Assembly (NCBI GenBank): GCA_003354055.1
Contig: PIVQ01000014.1
Coordinates: 1 to 33,857 of the forward strand
DNA from: Desulfobacteraceae bacterium
GTDB taxonomy: Bacteria; Desulfobacterota; Desulfobacteria; Desulfobacterales; Desulfobacteraceae
Reading direction: 5' to 3'
DNA length: 33,857 bases
Part shown: piece by piece, positions 21,994 to 28,902 of the stretch
How positions within the stretch are numbered: position 1 is the stretch's first letter
How the letters are laid out: each line of letters starts with the position of its first letter
Program-made: the position numbers and the translations under genes
Notes under the pieces: generated by a model
The model's database searches: none
Told to the model about the DNA's origin: nothing
Seen by the model: only the letters and a program-made list of their open reading frames with translations

Positions 21994-23124
21994 TCAAAGA
22001 GCAGCAACTTTCTGCCATTCAGGAAAACTTTTTTTAGGTCTTCCGATTAAGTATCCCTGCATGTTAAAGCACCCCATTTTCTCTAATAAAGCGCCTTGAG
22101 TTCTCGTTTCAACTCCTTCTGCAATGCATTCAAGGCCCATTGCACGGGCAAGGCCTATGGTTGCCTGGATAATCAAAGCCCCTTTTTTGGTTTCAATGTT
22201 TTGAACAAATACTTTATCAATTTTAATCCGATCAAGAGACAGCACCCTTAATAGCTCAAAGGTATTATATTCCATTCCAAAGTCGTCAAGAGAGACTATA
22301 ATCCCACGATCCCGTACAGACTGAATAATTGTATTCACCCGGGTTAAATTCTCTTTGCTTATAATATTATTTTCTGTGATCTCCAGTTCAAGGAATTTAG
22401 GGTTGATACCGCTTTCAATAAGAACCTGATCAAGGTCTTTCATAAAACTTTTGTTTAAGAGATAAGTTGTGGAGATGTTTACTGCGGTCCGGACCCTTTT
22501 ACCTTCACCCTGCCAGACGATGTTCTGCCGGCATGCTTCATATAACGTCCATTTACAAATTTGATCCATCATGCCTTCAGCTTCAGTCATGGGAAGAAAC
22601 TCCAGAGGCATAATTATTCTTTGCTCTTTTTTAGACTGCCACCGTATTAAAGCCTCAACTCCTATATATTCCCCGGTACTGGTATTTATTTGCGGTTGAT
22701 AGACCAGAAAAAATTCATTATTGGCCAGGGCCTTTTCTATAGATTGCCTAAGACCGATATTCAGAGCCAGACGGGTTGCCTGATATGCTTTTTGGGCCAG
22801 AACCTGTAAAGATCTGCCGTCTTCAGGGTAAAATACGACTCCGGCTTTGCATTTAAAGGCCTGCTCAATGCTTTTAACGGCATCATTGAGTTTGGATGAT
22901 TCTTTGCCACAGTTGGAAAGAACGATTAATTGTTTGTCACTTAACCAGACTTGAATATCCGTAGCGTTAAAAATACGGTTGATCTCACAGGTTAAATCAT
23001 CAGTTTCAGGACTGTTGGTTCCCGGCTCAAGATCAAAAAGAATTAGAGCAAACTTTTTTTGAGACGGTGCAATCGCCTGGAGAAGTGTCCCCGGCCGAAA
23101 ATCAATAATGTTAGACTCGCTCAT
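21994..23124 (-). CDS. degenerate GGDEF - EAL c-di-GMP phosphodiesterase
   Basis: 376 residues, ATG 23124, overlapping the MauE-like gene by 14 bases. Residues about 20-125 look like a GGDEF domain whose signature has been replaced by W-L-S-D-K-Q-L-I-V-L, so no cyclase activity is expected. The EAL domain (about 128-374) keeps its key residues: E-A-L (157-159), N216 in A-V-N-I-S-T, E-L-E-I-T-E, D280-D281 in L-D-D-F-G, K301 or K304 in R-I-K-I-D-K, and A-E-G-V-E-T. It should hydrolyse c-di-GMP to pGpG in the cytosol. It is embedded in the coupling-protein operon, which suggests local control of transfer or of cell attachment during mating. Confidence 0.88.
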   Translation of the reverse strand: MSESNIIDFRPGTLLQAIAPSQKKFALILFDLEPGTNSPETDDLTCEINRIFNATDIQVWLSDKQLIVLSNCGKESSKLNDAVKSIEQAFKCKAGVVFYPEDGRSLQVLAQKAYQATRLALNIGLRQSIEKALANNEFFLVYQPQINTSTGEYIGVEALIRWQSKKEQRIIMPLEFLPMTEAEGMMDQICKWTLYEACRQNIVWQGEGKRVRTAVNISTTYLLNKSFMKDLDQVLIESGINPKFLELEITENNIISKENLTRVNTIIQSVRDRGIIVSLDDFGMEYNTFELLRVLSLDRIKIDKVFVQNIETKKGALIIQATIGLARAMGLECIAEGVETRTQGALLEKMGCFNMQGYLIGRPKKSFPEWQKVAAL

Positions 23125-23569
23125 GGGTATAAATCCATCCTTTTTTCGTTAAATTATACAAACAGACAATAATGATACAAAGATTTCTTGTGATTAATAG
23201 CATCAGGTTACCCGGGGGCTTGCCCTGTGCAAAACACCCGCATGGAATCTGCAATTTGATATGCATTGCATACCAAATGACTCCTGTAAATAAGCAGGTT
23301 AGAACGGTGATGATGATCAACACCTCCTTTTCTTTGATCCCGATGATGAGCAATCCACCGGACAGTATTTCTATATACGGCAGACCACAGGCAATGACCT
23401 TACTTGAAAAAGGTCCGGTTAATTGATACCCCATAATTGTGGCGAGAAACCCTTGTATATCCATAGCCTTGATTAAGCCTGCATACACAAAAAGCCCTCC
23501 GACACTGATGCAAAGGCCTCGATGCAGGTTAGCTGTCCGGAATAAACTTCGGGTACCCGTAAATTTCAA
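23111..23569 (-). CDS. MauE/DoxX-like membrane redox protein
   Basis: 152 residues. The TTG start at 23569 is supported by AGGAGG exactly 6 bases upstream, and it overlaps the dotL end by 41 bases. Four hydrophobic segments are visible (about 17-35, 50-75, 82-102, 122-141), with C-G-C-F-A-Q-G-K-P after the third. That cysteine motif and topology are typical of MauE-type DoxX-fold proteins, which handle disulfide exchange with periplasmic thioredoxins. It may recycle the DsbA-like protein encoded at 14510. That pairing is inferred from the presence of both in one transfer region. Confidence 0.75.
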   Translation of the reverse strand: MKFTGTRSLFRTANLHRGLCISVGGLFVYAGLIKAMDIQGFLATIMGYQLTGPFSSKVIACGLPYIEILSGGLLIIGIKEKEVLIIITVLTCLFTGVIWYAMHIKLQIPCGCFAQGKPPGNLMLLITRNLCIIIVCLYNLTKKGWIYTHERV

Positions 23570-25637
23570 ATGGATCCTCCTTGGTGATTTCCTGTTTACA
23601 AAAACATGTAGTTTTTTCGTTATCCTTTAAGTTACCGTTGAATGCGTCAACCACAAGGTCTTCACACTTCACCCAATGCTTAAACGCGCATATGGCCACA
23701 TCGTTTTTCGGCAGGCCTCCGGGGCTATCGAATACTTCTTTTGCTTTTTTGGTCGGCAGGAACATTTGATGATCAATCAGGTTGCGCTTTTTGGCATTAA
23801 TCAGTTGGGCAAGGGCCTGGGCACCTTTTTTTGTTTTTTCAAGCTTAAGGCTGATCGAGTCTTTTGGGGGTTTGGGCACCGGCAGCATGTCATTTATTCT
23901 CAGTTGCTGATGCTTTTTTAAGGGAGGATTGGCAAAAAAGGACCGTGCCCTAACAATCTTGCCCCTGAAAAACAGATGGAATTCACCTTCTACTTGCTCC
24001 TGTAAATCCCGGATATCCACCCTGCTGGCTTGAGCAACCTGGGTTTGGAGTTGGTCTTGATATGAAATTGAAGTTGCCCGGTTTTGACCGACAATAGAGC
24101 CGGAGGTTTGCATAACATGTGACTTTCCTGCAAGTTCTCTGGCAAGTTCAAATGTCTGCTTTGGGTCGTCAAGAGCCCCAAGGCTTTTGGTTTTAGCATT
24201 GGCTTCAATTTGTTGGGCGCAATGTTCATCTGCTTTATATAATCCTGCCCTATCCTGCGTACCGATAAGTGCCCCAACACCAAATCCACGCCCCTGGGTT
24301 AAAAATAATTCATACCCTTTTGTCTGGATGGCGGCATGTTCGTCTGTAACGCTTAAAAAAGGGACCCTGAGATCTATGGGTAAAGACTCCAATACGTCTT
24401 CAACAGTGCCCATGACCTTATCACCAAGGCATGAGGTTAGAGCATTCTTCAGGCCGGACAGATTTATTTGGCCTATGTTTTCTGTCTCCTGGAGGGTTTT
24501 TTCAACGCTGGGTATCATAACGCATAAAATACGTCTATTTCTGAGGACATCCTGCAGATCGATTTCACCGCGTTCGGTTTTATAAATATGGCCGTATGTG
24601 TCGCTTAAACTTGCTAAAAACAAACTAAAATATCCTCTGGCATAAGAAAATTGTTCGTTGAGGTTTTTACCTTGTTTTTCAATGGATTTACCCTCCTGCC
24701 AGCCAACTGAAGTCAGAAACTGTTTTATTGCATTACGGGTTGTGGCAGATAATGATTGATCCTGAACAACTTCAAGCATTTTGGGAAGAGTTAATAGCTC
24801 CCTGAGTCGAGTGATATCAAATTCCCAGTCCCCATTATCCCTTTTTTCTACTGCCGCATACATAGCCGCTGTTACCAGAACCTGGGCATTTTGCCCGAAT
24901 ATGGCATTGCCGCTATCACTGGAGGTTTTAATGGTGGCCGCAACAAACTGGGTTAAACTTTCTGCAGACCCATAGTTTAGTGGATTATTGGTATTAGTTA
25001 TTTTTTTTGGATGATACTCTCTGGGCGGTTTGCTGCTGACACCATAGTTCAAGACTCTAAAATCATGATCCCGACCAACAAATCTTGCCAGGGTATATAT
25101 TTGAAATGCAAGTTTCAAGGCCGCTTTTGCATCAATATAAGATAAGCCGCCACCCATGGCCAGGGCATTGAATGACAAAGAAACAAGATTCTCTGTTTTA
25201 CCGGCCCCTGTCGAGCCATACATCAAATGGTGTGTTAAGACATCTCTGAAAGCAAGCCAAAGTTCTTTTTGTGTATTCCGCTCATTGCCCAGATAGAATA
25301 CACCTGATGCCTTATGATAATTTCTCCCGTCAGGCATCCGGTCCCCATAATCTTTCTTTTTAAAAGTTGAAGGCAGTCTTAACGGCAATATATCCCGGGA
25401 ATAGGCAAGATTTCTAAAAAACGTATATAAACCGCCAAGCAAAAGGCACAAAAGAGTCATTGCCGGCACGAACAACGGTATGAGCATAAGAGAGATCATG
25501 ATGGTAAGATAAACAACCTGGTTGCCCATCCCTGCAACCATCCTGACAAGAAGAGGTCTTGTATCCCTTAGCAGGTCCTGCCGTTTTAATACGTACCGTT
25601 CTTCAAGACCATGAAATTTATGCTGTTTGCTAAACAT
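23529..25637 (-). CDS. dotL/trbC: DotL/IcmO/TrbC type IV coupling protein
   Basis: 702 residues. ATG 25637 overlaps the dotM end by 8 bases. Two N-terminal membrane segments (about 40-75) precede the FtsK/TraG-like ATPase domain. Walker A is GSTGAGKT (141-148) and Walker B lies in V-P-F-L-S-V-T-D-E-H. The C-terminus (about 610-702) is specific, with C-A-F-K-H-W-V-K-C and C-F-C segments. In IncI and Dot/Icm systems TrbC/DotL is the ATPase that receives substrates (relaxase-DNA or effectors) and feeds the channel together with DotM. DotL-type proteins with the DotM partner define the type IVB coupling complex. Confidence 0.92.
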   Translation of the reverse strand: MFSKQHKFHGLEERYVLKRQDLLRDTRPLLVRMVAGMGNQVVYLTIMISLMLIPLFVPAMTLLCLLLGGLYTFFRNLAYSRDILPLRLPSTFKKKDYGDRMPDGRNYHKASGVFYLGNERNTQKELWLAFRDVLTHHLMYGSTGAGKTENLVSLSFNALAMGGGLSYIDAKAALKLAFQIYTLARFVGRDHDFRVLNYGVSSKPPREYHPKKITNTNNPLNYGSAESLTQFVAATIKTSSDSGNAIFGQNAQVLVTAAMYAAVEKRDNGDWEFDITRLRELLTLPKMLEVVQDQSLSATTRNAIKQFLTSVGWQEGKSIEKQGKNLNEQFSYARGYFSLFLASLSDTYGHIYKTERGEIDLQDVLRNRRILCVMIPSVEKTLQETENIGQINLSGLKNALTSCLGDKVMGTVEDVLESLPIDLRVPFLSVTDEHAAIQTKGYELFLTQGRGFGVGALIGTQDRAGLYKADEHCAQQIEANAKTKSLGALDDPKQTFELARELAGKSHVMQTSGSIVGQNRATSISYQDQLQTQVAQASRVDIRDLQEQVEGEFHLFFRGKIVRARSFFANPPLKKHQQLRINDMLPVPKPPKDSISLKLEKTKKGAQALAQLINAKKRNLIDHQMFLPTKKAKEVFDSPGGLPKNDVAICAFKHWVKCEDLVVDAFNGNLKDNEKTTCFCKQEITKEDPFEIYGYPKFIPDS

Positions 25638-26865
25638 CCTGCCAGTCCCTTGGTGGCGCCATCCAGCCTGTTTTTATCATTTTCTTTTCAAGGCCCTCCA
25701 CTGCACAGGCCACTTCAGGTTCCATCAGGCTTTGTCTGGCCGCATTCTCAGCTTCATAATGGGTCCAGGCCCCTGATCCTTCCACCCAGGGTTCACGGCC
25801 TCCCATTTGGTTCAGGATATTAAATAATAAATGGTTGACCGGTCGTAACCAGATAAAACGGCTAGAAGAAAAAACACCGTGTTTGGTTTTGGCATGGTCT
25901 TCAAACAATGCGATCAAATAGGGATGAAGGTAAGCTTTATGATGATTTGTATGATATGCCAGATCCTCATTGGACTGATAATTTTTGATCAGTTTGTCCG
26001 CCCCTTTGATGCTGATTTTAAAAGGCTCACCTTCGTTGTCCGGTTCAACAAAGGAGACTGCCATGTGATCCAAGAGCTTAAAACCCGAGTCTTTATCCCC
26101 TGCCCCAATGGCCATGAATGCTGCAATAAGGCCTTTGATATAATCCGGGAGATCGTTGGTACCTGTAAATTTGGGGCCGACCTGTTTCATAAAAAGGTGT
26201 TTAGCCTTTTCTTTATCCACGGTAATGCCGTGGTTGTGATCTTTTTCTATAATCTTTGACCGTAGGTTAGGCAAGCCGTGGCGGTCTATCAGGTGCCGTT
26301 TGGCTATGGGTTTACCCTTTTTGTTTAAAAGCAATTTATTCTCAGCCACAAACTGGATGACCATTCTGGGGCTTCTCCATGGGCCTTTATCATATGGTTC
26401 ATCCAGAATACTGCGTTTTCTGTTGGCTATGGGAGCCATGTATGGAAATTCTTTCACGTTGTTTTTAATCAGAGTGGTCATTGTAAATATTCTGCGGTAA
26501 TGGTCAGAAGCCTTATGCTTTGACACAAAACCCCAGGCAACAAAACCGCCGAGAATAGGGATTACAATCCATCTGATATACTGGCCCACATAAGAAAACA
26601 GCCCCGTAATCTTGGGCCAGGTAAAGTCCCATGGATCTTTCTCTCCAAGTTTTATGTAAGCGTATGCGGCCTCGTCCCCAACAGATCCTGGCACCTGAGC
26701 AAGAGCATATAATTGGACTCTGTTGAATTCGACCAGGGCACAGTTAATGGGCCCGGCGTTTCTTTGATAATACAGGGTAGCCAAAAAGAAGATAACGATG
26801 ACGGCACCAATGCCCATTAGCAAATCCGTCGTGAAATCATTGCTACCATGTCCCTGACTCTTCAT
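25630..26865 (-). CDS. dotM/trbA: DotM/IcmP/TrbA coupling-complex membrane protein
   Basis: 411 residues from ATG 26865, which overlaps the transglycosylase stop as ATGA and has GGTGG 5 bases upstream. A GTG at 26874 lies inside that ribosome site. Membrane segments at about 14-33 and 92-115 are followed by a large cytoplasmic domain. Landmarks are F-T-M-T-T-L-I, GPWRSPRMVIQFVAENKLLL, H-H-K-A-Y-L-H-P-Y-L-I-A-L-F-E-D-H-A, and SSSRFIWLRPVNHLLFNILNQMG, typical of DotM/TrbA. DotM binds DotL and helps recruit substrates. Order trbA then trbC is the IncI order. Confidence 0.92.
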   Translation of the reverse strand: MKSQGHGSNDFTTDLLMGIGAVIVIFFLATLYYQRNAGPINCALVEFNRVQLYALAQVPGSVGDEAAYAYIKLGEKDPWDFTWPKITGLFSYVGQYIRWIVIPILGGFVAWGFVSKHKASDHYRRIFTMTTLIKNNVKEFPYMAPIANRKRSILDEPYDKGPWRSPRMVIQFVAENKLLLNKKGKPIAKRHLIDRHGLPNLRSKIIEKDHNHGITVDKEKAKHLFMKQVGPKFTGTNDLPDYIKGLIAAFMAIGAGDKDSGFKLLDHMAVSFVEPDNEGEPFKISIKGADKLIKNYQSNEDLAYHTNHHKAYLHPYLIALFEDHAKTKHGVFSSSRFIWLRPVNHLLFNILNQMGGREPWVEGSGAWTHYEAENAARQSLMEPEVACAVEGLEKKMIKTGWMAPPRDWQDV

Positions 26866-27365
26866 GGCATCCACCCCACTTGTTTGTTTGCCCGGGCAAT
26901 TAAGACGTCATAATCACGGATTGTTATAAGATTAGCCATAACTCTTTGGATATAGGGGTTTCCTTTTTCAGGATCTTTGGAATGATAATCACCTATGGCC
27001 TCCCAGATATTGCCGGTACGGTCCAGGTGTTTTCTCAGGATCCAGGCACTTACAAGCACGTTCAGGCAACCGTTGTTGCGCAACTGTACTTCTGTGATGT
27101 CCATTTCTCCCAAAGCCTCTGCCCAGACGGAGTTAATCTGCATAGGGCCGTTGTCACGGGTTTGATTCTTGTTGGTGGAATATTGCCCGACAGTACCGCC
27201 CTCAGTTATTAAAATACCGTAAAGGGCAGCAACAGGCAGATTCTTGTACCGTGCAGCTGCATGAATACATTCTCTTGTAATGGGTATCAGTTCCTCTGCG
27301 TGTGCCTCCTGGCGAATTACAAAAAAGAGACCCAGAAGTATAAGTAATAAATTTTTTAAGATCAT
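26862..27365 (-). CDS. periplasmic lytic transglycosylase
   Basis: 167 residues from ATG 27365. The longer frame to 27464 adds an unlikely N-terminus and overlaps the divergent gene. A signal peptide (about 1-23, cleavage near AHA-EEL) is followed by a goose-lysozyme-like domain: A-A-A-R-Y-K-N-L-P, the catalytic Glu in I-L-I-T-E-G-G, RDNGPMQINSVWAEAL, and IGDYHSKDPEKGNPYIQRV. Such enzymes open the peptidoglycan locally for assembly of secretion channels and pili. It is the first gene of the dotM-dotL operon, with an operator-like palindrome 28 bases upstream. Confidence 0.9.
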   Translation of the reverse strand: MILKNLLLILLGLFFVIRQEAHAEELIPITRECIHAAARYKNLPVAALYGILITEGGTVGQYSTNKNQTRDNGPMQINSVWAEALGEMDITEVQLRNNGCLNVLVSAWILRKHLDRTGNIWEAIGDYHSKDPEKGNPYIQRVMANLITIRDYDVLIARANKQVGWMP

Positions 27366-27390
27366 TTTTTTAAAGCCCTTCTCTTTATGA

Positions 27391-27414
27391 TTGCTATAAT
27401 ATACAATATAGCAA
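27391..27414. promoter_or_regulatory. operator-like perfect palindrome, site c (divergent promoter)
   Basis: TTGCTATA at 27391-27398 and TATAGCAA at 27407-27414 are perfect inverted arms around 8 bases. The inner 20-bp core (27393-27412) is GCTATAATATACAATATAGC and contains TATAAT reading right. It sits between the transglycosylase/dotM/dotL operon (left) and the 27449 gene (right), so one regulator could control both. Confidence 0.6.
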
Positions 27415-27448
27415 AAAACCTTTTCACAAAAGTACACAAGGAAAAAAA

Positions 27449-27817
27449 ATGGAACCATCATCAATTTTAGATAGTGATCAGATCAAAAACTGGATACATG
27501 AGATGGGCATTGATGACCCTGACTTTTTTTATGACTATCCGACGAAACTTGAAACTCAGGAAGACTGGATATTTGATAAAGGATCCGCGTGTTGTGAGCA
27601 ATTTTCTAAAATTACTGAAACGCTTTCTGATATGATGGACAGGTCTCCGGATAAAAAGGGTCCGATAATTAAAAAAAACGTAACCGCTTTTTTACGAATA
27701 CTGGCGTACAGGAATATCTCTGCAAGTTTCAGGCTTTTATCTATTTTGCATAAGATCCAACCTTCTTTAACAGTCAAACATATGCCGGACCAACCAGGTC
27801 AATCACATTCAACCTGA
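27449..27817 (+). CDS. hypothetical protein
   Basis: 122 residues. ATG 27449 follows AAGGA by 7 bases. Acidic N-terminal half (LDSDQIKNWIHEMGIDDPDFFYDYP), more basic C-terminal half (NVTAFLRILAYRNISASFRLLSIL), no signal peptide. Family not recognised. It diverges from the coupling operon and shares its palindromic promoter region. A hairpin terminator follows at 27854. Confidence 0.65.
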   Translation: MEPSSILDSDQIKNWIHEMGIDDPDFFYDYPTKLETQEDWIFDKGSACCEQFSKITETLSDMMDRSPDKKGPIIKKNVTAFLRILAYRNISASFRLLSILHKIQPSLTVKHMPDQPGQSHST

Positions 27818-27853
27818 AGCCATGTTGTTTTTAACCCATATTCAACTTCTATT

Positions 27854-27870
27854 GAAGACAGAGTGTCTTC
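27854..27870 (+). terminator. hairpin after the 27449 gene
   Basis: GAAGACA-GAG-TGTCTTC, a perfect 7-bp stem with a 3-base loop, followed after six bases by T5. It is a modest intrinsic terminator 37 bases after the stop codon. Confidence 0.5.
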
Positions 27871-27880
27871 GTAGAATTTT

Positions 27881-27910
27881 TGGTCAAAAGCGGCGGGATG
27901 AAATTATAAT
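27881..27910 (+). promoter_or_regulatory. possible promoter of the 27939 gene
   Basis: TATAAT at 27905-27910, with TGGTCA at 27881-27886 as a weak -35 (18-base spacer). It lies 28 bases before the start codon. Confidence 0.4.
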
Positions 27911-27938
27911 GCTATTAAAAGATGTGAAAGGTTAAAAA

Positions 27939-28415
27939 ATGAAAAAGATTGTTTTATTGATTATGATAGTTACCCTGGGTTGCCCGGGGATATTGCCGGC
28001 CGCAAGTGGGGATAATTGTTGCCGGACTATTGATGAAATCATGGATAAGGCAGCAAAAGAATTCCGTGAGATGAGCATAACCGTGATGAAAGAATACATT
28101 AAAGAGCCTGAAACCGTGAATATTGAAGATTGTCTGTCCATGATTAATTCTATCTCACTTGGTTTTTCGTTCAGTCTGCCGTCATTGGATCAATTACTGG
28201 TGGTGGCCTGTGATTTTGCAAAAGGCCAAATAGAAAGCAAATTAGATGAGATAACCAGTAAAATAGAAAGCAAGTATTCCTTTGAGGCATATGGCTTTGG
28301 CGTTGGCGCAGAATTTGAGCTTGGGACAGACGGTAAAAGTAACATTGATGTTGATTTTGAAGTCCACGACATCTCAGGTGAGATTGTGGACTCTATCTGG
28401 AGTTCTATTCAATAA
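27939..28415 (+). CDS. small secreted protein of the transfer region
   Basis: 158 residues, ATG 27939 after AAAGG. A signal peptide is clear (MKKIVLLIMIVTLGCPGILPA, cleavage near 21-23). The mature part has paired cysteines (N-C-C-R-T-I-D), then Cys in IEDCLSMINSISLGF and LVVACDF, a helical middle and a G/F-rich C-terminus (SFEAYGFGVGAEFELG). It is probably periplasmic with disulfides. Its position beside the transfer operons and before a strong terminator suggests it belongs to the element. Family not recognised. Confidence 0.7.
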   Translation: MKKIVLLIMIVTLGCPGILPAASGDNCCRTIDEIMDKAAKEFREMSITVMKEYIKEPETVNIEDCLSMINSISLGFSFSLPSLDQLLVVACDFAKGQIESKLDEITSKIESKYSFEAYGFGVGAEFELGTDGKSNIDVDFEVHDISGEIVDSIWSSIQ

Positions 28416-28902
28416 TTACGCGTGGGGAATAGGGTACCGCCCAGGCACTTGCGAAAATGCATGCTAAAAGATGCTAATATTCAGTTCCAAGGGTGCATAT
28501 TGAATTCCTCAATATGCTTAACTTTTTTGGACTCAGATGATAGTTCAGACAGGGATAATTACCGTTGACCACAAAAAACTGAGTCTGTCATAAAATAACA
28601 AATAAAGGTAAGAACCGTTAATTGATAATCGATTGAAACGATATACTGGAGGTAGGTCGGATTATTCGTAGGAAACCGTGAGCGAGAAAATATTTTTTTC
28701 TTGTTAAGTGCGGAGTGTTTTTTTATTGACTTACTTTCTCATAGGCGTTGACCCGAACTGGGACCCATCTTCTGATTTAAAAACCGGATTTATTATGCTA
28801 TAGTCGTTTCATCTGAATCGTTGCAACAAAACCAGGATTAATCTTTTTATAAAAGGTGGCCTTAAAATCCATACCTATTGTCTTGGATACAAGGCATGAC
28901 AG
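28416..28902. other. non-coding junction between the transfer region and host-like genes
   Basis: 487 bases. It holds the terminator at 28495-28528. Further right there is a possible promoter for the sensor kinase, TTTAAA-N17-TATAGT, near 28778-28806. No tRNA, integrase or direct-repeat attachment site was seen here. Gene content and base composition change across this gap. Confidence 0.45.
28495..28528 (+). terminator. intrinsic terminator after the 27939 gene
   Basis: GCATATTGA (28495-28503), a 5-base loop and TCAATATGC (28509-28517) form a perfect 9-bp stem, followed by TTAACTTTTTT. It lies 79 bases after the stop codon and ends the transfer region on the right. Confidence 0.7.

Noticed and set aside
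28620..28720. Sequence around GGAGGTAGGTCGG and GGAAACCGTGAGCG considered as a riboswitch
   Set aside because: No stem arrangement matching a known riboswitch class (including c-di-GMP types) could be drawn.
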